This document shows, in pieces, positions 7,742 to 17,106 of a DNA stretch of 64,000 nucleotides. The translations under genes and the position numbers were made by a program. Source of the stretch: GCA-003244245 sp050699435 (GTDB lineage Bacteria; Actinomycetota; Actinomycetes; Mycobacteriales; Pseudonocardiaceae); contig JBOHGM010000012.1 of assembly GCA_050699435.1 (NCBI GenBank), positions 1 through 64,000 of the forward strand, read 5' to 3'. Each line of letters opens with the position of its first letter. Position 1 is the stretch's first letter. A model generated the notes under the pieces. The model searched no databases and was not told the origin of the DNA. It worked only from the letters and a program-made list of their open reading frames with translations.

Positions 7742-9721
7742 ATGGCAGTGGTGAGTGGTCGGATCGCCATCGACGATGTGAGGCCCGTCGTCTCATGCGG
7801 GAGACACCCGAGCAAGGCCGTCGTCGGGGAACACGTCCCCGTCGCGGCCACGGTGTGGCGTGAGGGGCATGATGCGGTGGCCGCCACAGTGGTCTGGAGC
7901 GGTCCAGGCGAACAGCTGGACCGCCAAGTTCGGATGAAACCCGGGGAACCGGGTACCGACCGGTTCCTCGCGACCGTGGTGCCGGACCGTACCGGCTGCT
8001 GGACGTTCCGGGTGGACGCTTGGGCCGACCCCTGGGCGACCTGGCGGCACTCGGTCGAGGTGAAGATCGGGGCCGGGCAGACGGCCCTCGAACTGGAGAA
8101 CGACCTGGAGGCCGGGGCCCGGCTGCTGGAACGGGCCGCCCGCCGACCTGGCCAGCGGCTGAACCGGGCGGTGCTGATCGCCGCGGTGGACGCACTGCGC
8201 GACACCGGGCGCACCCTCGGTGAGCGGGTTGGGCCTGCGCTCGCGGCCCCGGTCACCCGGATCCTGGCAGCCGATCCGATCCGGGACCTGATCACCCGGG
8301 GCCGACCGCATCGGGTGTGGGTGGACCGCCCGCGCGCGCTGTTCAGCTCCTGGTACGAGTTCTTCCCGCGCTCCACCGGTGGCTGGGATGAGCAGGGCAA
8401 CCCGAGGCACGGGACGTTCACGACCGCTACCCGCGAGCTGGACCGGGTCGCGGCGATGGGCTTCGACGTGGTGTACCTGCCGCCGATCCACCCGATCGGC
8501 GAGGTGAACCGCAAGGGCTCCAGCAACACCAGCGACCCCGGTCCCGACGATGTCGGATCACCATGGGCGATCGGCTCCGCCGACGGTGGGCATGATGCGG
8601 TGCACCCCCAGCTGGGCACCATCGAAGACTTCGAGGCGTTCGTCGGCCGGGCAGACGAGCTCGGGATGGAGGTCGCGCTGGACTTCGCGCTGCAGTGTGC
8701 CCCGGACCACCCCTGGGCCAAGGAACACCCCGACTGGTTCACCCTCCGTCCGGACGGGACCATCGCCTACGCGGAGAACCCCCCCAAGCGCTACCAGGAC
8801 ATCTACCCGCTCACCTTCGACTCCGATCCCCGCGGCAGCTACGCGGAGATGCTGCGAGTGATGCTGTTCTGGGTGGAGCACGGGGTGCGGATTTTCCGGG
8901 TGGACAATCCGCACACCAAACCACCGGACTTCTGGCACTGGCTGATCTGGCAGGTCAAGGACCGCCACCCGGACGTACTCTTCCTGTCCGAGGCGTTCAC
9001 CCGGCCGGCTCGCCTCTACGGACTGGCCCGGCTGGGCTTCACCCAGTCCTACACCTACTTCACCTGGCGCACCGGCAAGCAGGAGCTCACCGACTACGCG
9101 ACGGAGCTGGCGGCCAAGGCGGACGAAGCTCGACCGAACTTCTTCGTCAACACCCCGGACATCCTGCATGAGTCGCTGCAGCAGGGCGGGCCAGCCATGT
9201 TTGCGATCCGCGCCGTGCTGGCCGCCACGCTGTCCCCCTCGTGGGGGGTCTACTCCGGCTTTGAACTCTTCGAGCACCTCCCGGTCCGGGAAGGCAGCGA
9301 GGAGTACCTGGACAGCGAGAAGTACCAGTTGCGGCCCCGGGACTTCGCCACCGCGCGGGCACAGGGCCGGTCCCTGGAACCGTGGCTGACCCGGCTCAAC
9401 GCGATCCGCCAGGCGCATCCGGCCCTGCAGCAGCTGCGCAACCTGCGGTTCCACCACGTGGACCACGAGTCACTGCTGGCCTACTCCAAGACCGACCCGG
9501 CCACCGGGGACACCGTGATCTGCGTGGTGACCCTGGACCCGCGCCACACTGTGCGCGGGACGCTCTGGCTGGACCTGCCCGCACTGGGGATGGGCTGGCG
9601 GGATCGCTTCATCGCCCACGACGAGGTCAGCGGCGAGACCTACGACTGGGGCCAGGCCAACTTCGTGCAACTCGAGCCCTGGCGCCACGTCGCCCACATC
9701 GTGGGCCTCCGGCGGTTGTGA
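7742..9721 (+). CDS. glgE: Alpha-1,4-glucan:maltose-1-phosphate maltosyltransferase GlgE
   Basis: GlgE extends alpha-1,4-glucans with maltose from maltose-1-phosphate and is the defining enzyme of the trehalose-to-glucan route. The protein has about 659 residues. After the N-terminal beta-domain (IDDVRPVVSCGRHPSKAVVG), the GH13_3 barrel shows FYPRSTGG-like FFPRSTGGWD, nucleophile Asp in FRVDNPHTKP (about 388) and acid Glu in FLSEAFTRP (about 417). The start is placed at ATG 7742; GTG 7751 is also possible. Its partners TreS and Mak are encoded 4-9 kb downstream, separated by three carotenoid-type genes. Confidence 0.93.
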   Translation: MAVVSGRIAIDDVRPVVSCGRHPSKAVVGEHVPVAATVWREGHDAVAATVVWSGPGEQLDRQVRMKPGEPGTDRFLATVVPDRTGCWTFRVDAWADPWATWRHSVEVKIGAGQTALELENDLEAGARLLERAARRPGQRLNRAVLIAAVDALRDTGRTLGERVGPALAAPVTRILAADPIRDLITRGRPHRVWVDRPRALFSSWYEFFPRSTGGWDEQGNPRHGTFTTATRELDRVAAMGFDVVYLPPIHPIGEVNRKGSSNTSDPGPDDVGSPWAIGSADGGHDAVHPQLGTIEDFEAFVGRADELGMEVALDFALQCAPDHPWAKEHPDWFTLRPDGTIAYAENPPKRYQDIYPLTFDSDPRGSYAEMLRVMLFWVEHGVRIFRVDNPHTKPPDFWHWLIWQVKDRHPDVLFLSEAFTRPARLYGLARLGFTQSYTYFTWRTGKQELTDYATELAAKADEARPNFFVNTPDILHESLQQGGPAMFAIRAVLAATLSPSWGVYSGFELFEHLPVREGSEEYLDSEKYQLRPRDFATARAQGRSLEPWLTRLNAIRQAHPALQQLRNLRFHHVDHESLLAYSKTDPATGDTVICVVTLDPRHTVRGTLWLDLPALGMGWRDRFIAHDEVSGETYDWGQANFVQLEPWRHVAHIVGLRRL

Positions 9722-9741
9722 ACGGCGATACGAGTCTCCTT

Positions 9742-9788
9742 GGCTGGGTCATAAGCTGGCTTGGGTCATAAGCTGGCTGGGTCAGAAG
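9742..9788. repeat. Short tandem repeat at the 3' end of the DUF6131 gene
   Basis: About 2.7 units of a 16-17 bp sequence of the form GGCTGGGTCATAAGCT occupy 9742-9757, 9758-9774 and 9775-9788. The last unit covers the stop codon of the minus-strand DUF6131 gene. The array fills the gap between convergent glgE and that gene. Confidence 0.8.
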
Positions 9789-9937
9789 TAGTGGCTGCGC
9801 CCTCCCACCGGGCGTCCGACCCTCCCCAACACGAAAAGAACCACTCCGATCACGAGCAGGATGATGCCGATAGTCCACAGAACGTTGATGCCGAGAAAGA
9901 AGCCCAGCAACAGCAAGATGACACCAAGAACAATCAC
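9782..9937 (-). CDS. DUF6131-type small membrane protein
   Basis: A 51-residue protein read from GTG 9937, with GAGGGA about 7 nt upstream. It begins VIVLGVILLLLGFFLGINV and continues with a second hydrophobic stretch LWTIGIILLVIGVVLFVLG, then a basic tail RVGRPVGGRSHYF. Two short transmembrane helices with a cytoplasmic or periplasmic basic tail match the DUF6131 family of very small actinobacterial membrane proteins. No function is known. Upstream in-frame codons to 10399 lack such features and I regard them as non-coding. The 290 bp between this gene and the methyltransferase at 10228 hold no other gene that I can see, only a short hairpin at 10132-10146 (ACCCGC-CGA-GCGGGT). Confidence 0.7.
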   Translation of the reverse strand: MIVLGVILLLLGFFLGINVLWTIGIILLVIGVVLFVLGRVGRPVGGRSHYF

Positions 9938-10227
9938 GGCGACTCCCTCGGAGAACTCCGGCGGCCTAGCGGAACAGATAGAGTCTATCTTGGCCGCACC
10001 GTAGCCGCGACTCGTGGCGGGCTTCGGCATGTGGGCGGCCTCGGCGGGCCACGAATGGCCTAATTTACTCGGCCGTGTGCTATGCCTTGTCGCCTTGTCG
10101 ACCGACTCATTCGCGTTCTCCGCGTCTGGATACCCGCCGAGCGGGTGAGCCCTCCGGCCGAGGCTAACCGCTCCGGATCGGTGCCGCCTCCGCGGATCCT
10201 GCCCAGGACCGGCCGTAGGCTGTCTTC

Positions 10228-10929
10228 GTGATGATCGACGTGCCGGGCGAGTTCGATACCGCCGCAGCGAGTTACGACCGGCTGGTCGCGGCCAGTCCGG
10301 GCTATCACGAGAACCTGGCCCGCTCGGCCGGTCGGATGCGACTGCCTGGGGACGGCGCCGGACTGCATCTGTTGGACCTGGGCTGCGGGACCGGCGCATC
10401 GACAGCCGCGCTGCTGGCGGCCGCGCCGCAGGCCGGCATCACCGCGGTGGATGCCTCCGCAGGCATGCTCGCCCGGGCCCGCGAGGCCGACTGGCCGGCG
10501 GGGGTGTCCTTCGTGCACGCCCGCGCCGAGGAGCTCGCCGCGGCCGGCGTGCACGGTCCATTCGACGGCATCTTCGCCGCCTATCTGGTTCGCAACCTGC
10601 CTGACCCCGACCCGGTGCTGGCCAGCCTGCGCGATCTACTCGCACCAGGGGCGCCGTTGGCGATACACGACTACGCGCTGGACGGCCGGACGCGTAGCCG
10701 GGCGATCTGGACCGCGGTGTGCTGGACGGTGATCATCCCAGCCGGGAAGGTGGCCACTGGCCGGGCCGGACTCTACCGCTATCTGTGGCGCAGTGTGCTG
10801 CGCTTCGACACCGTCGACGCGCTGGCCGACCGGCTGCGCAGGTACGGCCTGGTCGACGTGCACAGTGCCACAATGCCGGGCTGGGAGCGGGGCATCGTGC
10901 ACACGGTCGTGGCCAGGCGGGACGCGTGA
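10228..10929 (+). CDS. Class I methyltransferase, CrtT-like by context
   Basis: A 233-residue methyltransferase. Motif I is LLDLGCGTGASTAALL (about residues 49-64), followed by VDASAGMLARARE and FDGIFAAYLVRNLPDPDPVL. Its stop overlaps the GTG of the next gene (GTGA), so the two are translationally coupled. In Streptomyces carotenoid clusters a methyltransferase (CrtT), an FAD oxidoreductase (CrtU) and a Rieske protein occur together, and the same three types sit here in a row. The carotenoid role is an inference from that context. No phytoene synthase or lycopene cyclase lies in the window. Confidence 0.75.
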   Translation: MMIDVPGEFDTAAASYDRLVAASPGYHENLARSAGRMRLPGDGAGLHLLDLGCGTGASTAALLAAAPQAGITAVDASAGMLARAREADWPAGVSFVHARAEELAAAGVHGPFDGIFAAYLVRNLPDPDPVLASLRDLLAPGAPLAIHDYALDGRTRSRAIWTAVCWTVIIPAGKVATGRAGLYRYLWRSVLRFDTVDALADRLRRYGLVDVHSATMPGWERGIVHTVVARRDA

Positions 10930-12488
10930 AACTGTCCCGCGGCGCTGCGGCCGATGCCCAGCCGCCCGGCCGGGACCGTCGCGCAGTGCTGCATCCGGCG
11001 CGGGGCGGGCGGTTGCGACCGGATCACCTCGGGCAGCGACCCCGGGTCGCCGTGGTGGGCGGGGGGATCGCCGGCGTCGCGGCCACCGTGGCGCTGGCCG
11101 AGCGGGGCGTCGAGGTGGTGTTGCTGGAGCGGGAGGCGCAGCTCGGTGGCCGGCTCCGCGGCTGGCCGACCACGCTGGCCGACGGGTCCGCGGCCACTAT
11201 GAGCCGCGGGTTCCACGCCTTCTTCCGGCAGTACTACAACCTGCGGGCGCTGCTGCGCCGGGTCGATCCACACGGCCGGGCTCTGACGCCACTGCCGGAC
11301 TACCCATTGATCGACGCCGACGGCCACCGGGACAGCTTCACAGGTCTGCCCCGCAGTCCGCCGTGGAACGCGCTGGCCTTCGCGCTCACCAGCCCCACCT
11401 TCCGGTGGCGCGACCTGGTCACCCGGATCGACCCGGTGGCCGCGCTACCGCTGGTCGACGTGTCGGTGCCGCAGGTCTACCGGTGCCTGGACGATCAGGA
11501 CGCGATGACGTTCCTGGAGCGGGTGCGCTTCCCGGAAGCGGCCCGGCACCTGGCGTTCTCGGTGTTCTCCCGCAGTTTCTTCGCTGATCCCCGGGAGCTG
11601 TCCGCGGCTGAGCTCGCCACCATGTTCCACATCTACTTCCTGGGCTCGGCCGAGGGCCTGGTCTTCGACGTGACCACCGAACCGTTCCCGCAGGCGGTGT
11701 GGCAGCCGATGGGCAGCTACCTGGCCGAGCTGGGCGCGGTGGTGCGCACCGGGGCGGCCGTCGAGCAGGTCGCGCCCGGGCGGGACCGTCGCTTTACCGT
11801 GCAGGCAGACGGCGAGGCGACCGAGGTGGACGCGGTGGTGCTCGCCGCTGATGTGCGCGGGCTGCAGGCGCTGCTCGCCGCCTCCCCGGAACTCGGCGAA
11901 CCTGACTGGCGCGAGCGCATCGCCCGGCTACGCACCGCGCCGCCGTTCCTGGTCTCGCGGCTCTGGCTGGATCGACCTGTCGACCACCGGCGCCCGGGGT
12001 TCCTCGGTACCAGCGGATTCGGGCCGCTGGACAACGTCAGTGTGCTGGAGCGCTTCGAGGGCGAGGCGGCCCGCTGGGCGAGGCGCACCGGTGGCTCGGT
12101 GGTGGAACTGCACGCCTACGCGTTCACCGGGGACCTCGCGCAGGGCCGTCGCCGACTGGCCGAGGAGCTGCGGCGGATCTACCCGGAGACCGCCGCCGCC
12201 ACAATCGTCGACGAACGCCACGAACTGCAGGCCGACTGCCCGCTGTTCGCACCCGGGACCTTCGCCGACCGGCCCACCGTGATCACCCCCGAGCCCGCGG
12301 TGGTGCTGGCCGGTGATCTCACCCGGGTCGACCTCCCGGTCGCGCTGATGGAACGGGCGGCGACCAGCGGGTTCCTCGCCGCCGACGCATTGCTCGCCGG
12401 CTGGCGCCTCCGCGGGCACCCGCTGTGGACGGTGCCCACCCGAGGCCGGTTCGCCCCACTGCGTGCCGCCGCCGCCCGCTTCGGCTGA
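10926..12488 (+). CDS. FAD-dependent oxidoreductase, CrtU-like (carotenoid desaturase/methyltransferase type)
   Basis: A 520-residue flavoprotein beginning with GTG 10926, which overlaps the stop of the preceding methyltransferase. The dinucleotide-binding motif VAVVGGGIAGVAATVALAE is followed by VVLLEREAQLGGRLRGW, as in phytoene desaturase and amine oxidase relatives. MSRGFHAFFRQYYNLRALLR and a C-terminal FAD motif (VVLAGDLTRVDLPVALMERA) support a membrane-lipid substrate. CrtU-type enzymes aromatise and migrate a methyl group on beta-carotene rings to make isorenieratene. The assignment rests on family pattern and on the methyltransferase and Rieske neighbours. The codons upstream of 10926 belong to the methyltransferase frame. 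Confidence 0.75.
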   Translation: MKLSRGAAADAQPPGRDRRAVLHPARGGRLRPDHLGQRPRVAVVGGGIAGVAATVALAERGVEVVLLEREAQLGGRLRGWPTTLADGSAATMSRGFHAFFRQYYNLRALLRRVDPHGRALTPLPDYPLIDADGHRDSFTGLPRSPPWNALAFALTSPTFRWRDLVTRIDPVAALPLVDVSVPQVYRCLDDQDAMTFLERVRFPEAARHLAFSVFSRSFFADPRELSAAELATMFHIYFLGSAEGLVFDVTTEPFPQAVWQPMGSYLAELGAVVRTGAAVEQVAPGRDRRFTVQADGEATEVDAVVLAADVRGLQALLAASPELGEPDWRERIARLRTAPPFLVSRLWLDRPVDHRRPGFLGTSGFGPLDNVSVLERFEGEAARWARRTGGSVVELHAYAFTGDLAQGRRRLAEELRRIYPETAAATIVDERHELQADCPLFAPGTFADRPTVITPEPAVVLAGDLTRVDLPVALMERAATSGFLAADALLAGWRLRGHPLWTVPTRGRFAPLRAAAARFG

Positions 12489-12540
12489 GACCAGCCCCCG
12501 CTTAGGCTGAGACCAGCCCCCGCTTTGGCTGAGGCCAGCT
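12483..12540. repeat. 22-bp tandem repeat between convergent genes
   Basis: Two nearly identical 22-bp units (12483-12504 and 12505-12526) and a 14-bp partial third unit lie in the 50-bp gap between the FAD oxidoreductase stop and the Rieske gene stop. Each unit begins GGCTGAGACCAGCCCCCGCT. The first contains the oxidoreductase stop codon. Like the array at 9742 it looks like slippage duplication of a gene end. Confidence 0.85.
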
Positions 12541-13538
12541 CAGCCCGGCCCGCGGCCGGTGGTGCGCAGGTCGTAGCGGCGTTGGGCGTAGGCCAGGTCG
12601 TCGCGCCAGAGCCGGGCCGCCGCCCAGCGCATCGCCGGACGCACCAGCGGGGCCCCACGGCGGGCCACCGCGAAGCCGGTGCGTCCCGAGCTGGCGATGG
12701 TCGCCTCGATCACCGCGGTCCGGGGGTGGCCGGCGTCGTCGCGGTCCAGCGGCACAGCGTGGGTCTCCACCACGCTGCCCGCGCCTTCCCCTGCCAGGAT
12801 GTGCATCACGATGGTGCGCGGATCAGGGCAGAGGAACGCTGCCCGCACCGGAACTCCGACGCGGCGGGTGAGCCGGAACGCCACGTCCACCACGAACCGG
12901 TCCGACGCGGCGTCCGCAACGTCATCACCCGGCTCCTCCACCACCTGCAGCCCGACGAAGGAGTACGGATGAAACCAGCTACCGTGCCAGGGATCGAGCC
13001 GGTTGGCGATCACGTCTTCGGGCTCGCAGCGCCCCACCGCGGTGAACACTACGTCCAGGCTGCTCGCCGGGTCGGGCCGGTGATGCAGGACCGGCGACGG
13101 CAGCGGGTGCTCGCCGCCCACAGCGTCCAGCCGCACCCAGGCCAGCACACCGTCGTCATGGGCCGGGAACGGGGCCCATCCTGGGCCGCCGCGAGCCCCG
13201 AGGGCCAGGCCGTGCCAGCGGCACACCAGATCCCCGCCGTGCACAGAAGCCTGGCACAGCGGGGCTCCGAGGTGCGGGCATTCGCCCGGCCCGGCATGTA
13301 ACGCCCCGTCTGGGGTCCGCCAGGCCACCACCTCCACCCCCGCGACCGTGCGGCCGAACGGGCGGTCCCGGCGGATCTCCCGGCTGGCTCCCAACACGAA
13401 CCAGTTTCCCGACGGGCGGGCCTGCGCCCTCGTGAGGGCCGCCTCGATCAGCGCCGGGCGAGCTTGCCGCCAGGTTGGGCCTTGCTGTACCCACGGCGCA
13501 GGACGCAGCCGCCGAAGCGGCACCCGCTCACTGAACAT
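12540..13538 (-). CDS. Rieske [2Fe-2S] protein (DUF5914-like)
   Basis: About 332 residues, probably starting at ATG 13538 with GGGTGAG 5 nt upstream; GTG 13544 is also in frame. The Rieske cluster motif is complete: CPHLGAPL (Cys-x-His) and CRWHGLAL (Cys-x2-His), about residues 88-112. Behind it lies a long C-terminal domain containing NRLDPWHGSWFHPYSF. This arrangement matches the Rieske proteins that accompany CrtU-like oxidoreductases, and it probably passes electrons during ring oxidation of a carotenoid. It is convergent with the oxidoreductase and divergent from treS. Confidence 0.75.
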   Translation of the reverse strand: MFSERVPLRRLRPAPWVQQGPTWRQARPALIEAALTRAQARPSGNWFVLGASREIRRDRPFGRTVAGVEVVAWRTPDGALHAGPGECPHLGAPLCQASVHGGDLVCRWHGLALGARGGPGWAPFPAHDDGVLAWVRLDAVGGEHPLPSPVLHHRPDPASSLDVVFTAVGRCEPEDVIANRLDPWHGSWFHPYSFVGLQVVEEPGDDVADAASDRFVVDVAFRLTRRVGVPVRAAFLCPDPRTIVMHILAGEGAGSVVETHAVPLDRDDAGHPRTAVIEATIASSGRTGFAVARRGAPLVRPAMRWAAARLWRDDLAYAQRRYDLRTTGRGPG

Positions 13539-13667
13539 CGCCACTCACCCCGAGCACGGTAGCGACCAGGTTTTGCGCTCGTGCGCCTGGACCGGTACGA
13601 CTTGTCCCCACGACGGGAGTAGGCACCCGCTGTTACCATTCGCACACTCCACGAAGGTCGCACGCCG

Positions 13668-15473
13668 ATGTCTGTTGATCTCCGCACCGAGCCGAACCCC
13701 GATCTCGAAGGCGTCCCGCACACCGGCGAGGGTGTCCTTCCCGGCGGGTACCTGGTGGAGCCACAGGCCGACGACTTCCGGCACGCAGTGGCGGTCCCCC
13801 GGGACCCGCATTGGTACAAGCGTGCGGTCTTCTACGAGGTGCTGGTTCGGGCGTTCCGCGACCACGACGGTAACGGCACCGGCGACCTGTGCGGCCTGAC
13901 CACCAAGCTCGACTACCTCCAGTGGCTGGGGGTCGACTGCCTGTGGCTGCCACCGTTCTACGCCTCCCCACTGCGAGACGGCGGCTACGACATCTCCGAC
14001 TTCCGGACCGTGCTGCCCGAGTTCGGCACCGTGGCGGACTTCGTGGTGCTGCTCGACGAGGCACACAAGCGGGGTCTCCGGGTGATCACCGATCTGGTCA
14101 TGAACCACACCTCCGACCAGCACCCCTGGTTTCAGGAGTCCCGCCGCGACCCGGATGGCCCCTACGGCAACTACTATGTCTGGAGCGACAAGGACACCGC
14201 CTACCCGGACGCCCGAGTGATCTTCGTCGACACCGAAACGTCGAACTGGACCTACGATCCAGTGCGCGGCCAGTTCTATTGGCACCGGTTCTTCTCCCAC
14301 CAACCCGACCTCAACTACGAGAATCCCGAGGTCGGCGAGGCGATGATCGACGTGCTGCGCTTCTGGCTGGATCTCGGTATCGACGGCTTCCGGCTCGACG
14401 CAGTGCCCTACCTGTTCGAGGAGGAGGGCACCAACTGCGAGAACCTGCCGCGCACCCACGAATTCCTCAAGCGCTGCCGCAAGGTGGTTGACGACGAATA
14501 CCCGGGCCGGGTCCTGCTGGCCGAGGCCAACCAGTGGCCGACCGATGTGGTCGAGTACTTCGGTGACCCGGCCGCCGGTGGGGACGAGGCGCATATGGCA
14601 TTCCACTTCCCACTGATGCCGCGGATCTTCATGGCGGTCCGCCGCGAGTCCCGGTTCCCGATCTCAGAGATCCTGGCCCAGACGCCACCCATCCCGGTCG
14701 GCGCACAGTGGGGCATCTTCCTGCGCAACCACGACGAGCTGACCCTGGAGATGGTCACTGACGAAGAGCGCGACTATATGTACGCGGAGTACGCGACCGA
14801 TCCCCGGATGAAAGCGAACATCGGCATCCGGCGCCGGCTGGCCCCACTGCTGGACAACGACCGTAACCAGCAGGAACTGTTCACCGCATTGCTGCTGTCG
14901 CTGCCCGGCTCCCCCGTGCTGTACTACGGTGACGAGATCGGGATGGGAGACAACATCTGGCTCGGCGACCGTGACTCCGTGCGTACCCCGATGCAATGGA
15001 CCCCGGATCGCAACGCCGGCTTCTCCAGCTGCGACCCGGGCCGGATTTACCTGCCCGTAATTATGGATCCGGTTTACGGGTACCAGGCGGTCAACGTCGA
15101 GGCGCAGTCGAACTCGTCACAGTCACTGCTGAACTGGACCAGGCGGATGATTCACGTGCGCCATGAGCACTCGGCATTCGGGCTGGGTGACTTCTCCGAG
15201 CTCGGTGCCTCCAACCCCAGCGTGCTCGCCTACCACAGGCACTACGTCGGCAAGGACGGCGGCGCGGACCTGGTCATCTGCGTGAACAACTTGTCCCGCT
15301 TCCCGCAGCCGGTCGAGCTCGACCTGTCCGAACACTCCGGCGGCATCCCGGTCGAGCTGACCGGGGGCGTGCACTTCCCGCCGATCGGCGAGCTGCCCTA
15401 TCTGCTCACCCTGCCCGGACATGGCTTCTACTGGTTCCAGATCACCAGACCCGACCGTGAACGTGATATCTGA
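13668..15473 (+). CDS. treS: Trehalose synthase TreS
   Basis: TreS interconverts maltose and trehalose. The 601-residue protein has the GH13_16 barrel with nucleophile Asp in GFRLDAVPYL (about 244), acid Glu in LLAEANQWP (about 286) and the third Asp in LRNHDELTLEM (about 356). The early motif WYKRAVFYEVLVRAF is typical. ATG 13668 has AAGG at a usual distance. The stop overlaps the ATG of mak (TGATG), so TreS and Mak are translationally coupled, in keeping with their known complex that converts trehalose to maltose-1-phosphate. A short divergent promoter region (13539-13667) is shared with the Rieske gene. Confidence 0.95.
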   Translation: MSVDLRTEPNPDLEGVPHTGEGVLPGGYLVEPQADDFRHAVAVPRDPHWYKRAVFYEVLVRAFRDHDGNGTGDLCGLTTKLDYLQWLGVDCLWLPPFYASPLRDGGYDISDFRTVLPEFGTVADFVVLLDEAHKRGLRVITDLVMNHTSDQHPWFQESRRDPDGPYGNYYVWSDKDTAYPDARVIFVDTETSNWTYDPVRGQFYWHRFFSHQPDLNYENPEVGEAMIDVLRFWLDLGIDGFRLDAVPYLFEEEGTNCENLPRTHEFLKRCRKVVDDEYPGRVLLAEANQWPTDVVEYFGDPAAGGDEAHMAFHFPLMPRIFMAVRRESRFPISEILAQTPPIPVGAQWGIFLRNHDELTLEMVTDEERDYMYAEYATDPRMKANIGIRRRLAPLLDNDRNQQELFTALLLSLPGSPVLYYGDEIGMGDNIWLGDRDSVRTPMQWTPDRNAGFSSCDPGRIYLPVIMDPVYGYQAVNVEAQSNSSQSLLNWTRRMIHVRHEHSAFGLGDFSELGASNPSVLAYHRHYVGKDGGADLVICVNNLSRFPQPVELDLSEHSGGIPVELTGGVHFPPIGELPYLLTLPGHGFYWFQITRPDRERDI

Positions 15474-16882
15474 TGGCTGCGGTTGATCTGCTCGCGAGTA
15501 TCTCCGACTCGCTGCGGACACTGCTGCCGGAACAGCGCTGGTTCGCCGGGAAGGGCCTGCCGGTGTCCGGTGTCGCGCCGGTGCGCGCCACCGTGCTGGG
15601 CGGCACGGATCCGCAGCTGGTGCACGCCGTCGTCAAGGTCGACCAGGGCGAACGCCGGGACCGCTACCAGCTCCTGCTCGGGGTGCGCAGCGAGCTTCCT
15701 GACGTCCTCGGGCATGCCTGGGTGGCCGCGGCAGGCGAACGAGCGATATACCAGGCAGAGCACGATCCTGAGCTCACTGCCCTGCTGCTGGCGCTGATCG
15801 CCGAAGGCGCCGAGCGTGACGGGCTGCGATTTGCCGCCGAGCCGGGCGTCACGCTGGACAGGGGGCTGCGCTCCCGCCCCGTCGGTGTCGGCGTCGAGCA
15901 GTCCAACACCTCGCTGGTGTACGGGCAGACCTACATCCTCAAGCTGTTCCGCAAGCTGGACAGGGGCCGCAGTCCCGATCTCGAACTGCATCGCGCGCTG
16001 GCCGCCGTGGGCTGCAAGCACATCGCCACGCCGCTGGGCAGCATCGAGGGCGAACTCGATGGGGAGCCGGTCAGCTACGGGATGCTGACCGAGTACCTGC
16101 GGGGCACCGCCGACGGCTGGGCCATGGCGACCGCCAGCGTCCGGGACCTGCTGGCCGAGGACCTGCTCGTGGACGGCGCCACCGGGACGGTGGTGCACCC
16201 CCGCCCCGAGGACGTCGGTGGGGATTTCGCCTCCGAGGCACACCGGCTGGGGCACGCGGTGGCCACCGTGCATGCCGGTCTGGCCACCGCACTGGGCAGT
16301 TCCCCGGCCCCGGCCGGCTATCTCGACAAGATGGCCGATCGCATGCACCGGAGGCTGGACGCCGTGCGCCCGCAGGTGCCCGCGCTGTCCGCGTATGAGG
16401 CCGCATTGCGGGCCGCCTTCGATGCCGTCCGCGACCTCGCAGGCCCGGTGCCGATCCAGCGGGTGCACGGCGACCTGCACCTCGGCCAGGTACTGCGCAG
16501 TGTCAGCGGCTGGATGCTGATCGACTTCGAGGGCGAGCCGATGGCGCCGCTGGTCGAGCGGATCGCACCGGCCTCCGCGCTGCGGGACGTCGCCGGGATG
16601 CTGCGCTCCTTCGACTACGCCGCCAACCACCTGCCGCTCGGCGACGCCGACCCGCAGCAACGCGCCGCGGTGGCGCTGGAGTGGACCACCCGCAATCAGG
16701 ACGCGTTCTGTGATGGCTACACTCAGGTCGCGCCCGATCCCCGGGAGCAGGCAGTTCTGCTGAGGGCCTTCGAGCTGGAGAAGGCCGTCTACGAGGTCGG
16801 CTACGAGCACCACAACCGCCCGCTCTGGCTGACGATCCCACTGGCCGCCATTGCCCGACTCACCGGCCAAACCGGCACCTGA
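15473..16882 (+). CDS. mak: Maltokinase (Mak / Pep2)
   Basis: Mak phosphorylates maltose at C1 with ATP, making the substrate of GlgE. The 469-residue protein starts LLPEQRWFAGKGLPVSGV, the conserved N-terminal cap of maltokinases. Its kinase lobe shows VHGDLHLGQVLR (catalytic Asp) and MLIDFEGEP (metal-binding Asp), both typical of aminoglycoside-phosphotransferase-like folds. It is encoded in a 4-nt overlap with treS. Between its stop and the next gene lie 224 bp that are unusually AT-rich around 16964-16996; I see no convincing paired promoter there. Confidence 0.93.
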   Translation: MAAVDLLASISDSLRTLLPEQRWFAGKGLPVSGVAPVRATVLGGTDPQLVHAVVKVDQGERRDRYQLLLGVRSELPDVLGHAWVAAAGERAIYQAEHDPELTALLLALIAEGAERDGLRFAAEPGVTLDRGLRSRPVGVGVEQSNTSLVYGQTYILKLFRKLDRGRSPDLELHRALAAVGCKHIATPLGSIEGELDGEPVSYGMLTEYLRGTADGWAMATASVRDLLAEDLLVDGATGTVVHPRPEDVGGDFASEAHRLGHAVATVHAGLATALGSSPAPAGYLDKMADRMHRRLDAVRPQVPALSAYEAALRAAFDAVRDLAGPVPIQRVHGDLHLGQVLRSVSGWMLIDFEGEPMAPLVERIAPASALRDVAGMLRSFDYAANHLPLGDADPQQRAAVALEWTTRNQDAFCDGYTQVAPDPREQAVLLRAFELEKAVYEVGYEHHNRPLWLTIPLAAIARLTGQTGT

Positions 16883-17106
16883 CGACCGCCACCGGCGGAC
16901 CAGCATTGGCACGGTGAGTAGGCCGGATCAACTAGTCCTGACGCGATTGGCGGTACCGGGAGATTAATAGAGTTTTCATACTTGACAATCGGAATATCGG
17001 GATGGGGCATGACCGAGCAGACCTGGGTACCGAAGGGCGTCAACACCGAAGGGTCGCCCGCGGCCTGCACCTCTGAGCGCCTGCTCGCCGGAGCGGGCCG
17101 CGAGTA

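Noticed and set aside
16982..16987. TTGACA as the -35 of a promoter for the PAS-GGDEF-EAL gene
   Set aside because: No acceptable -10 hexamer lies 15-19 nt downstream, so the match may be chance in an AT-rich patch.
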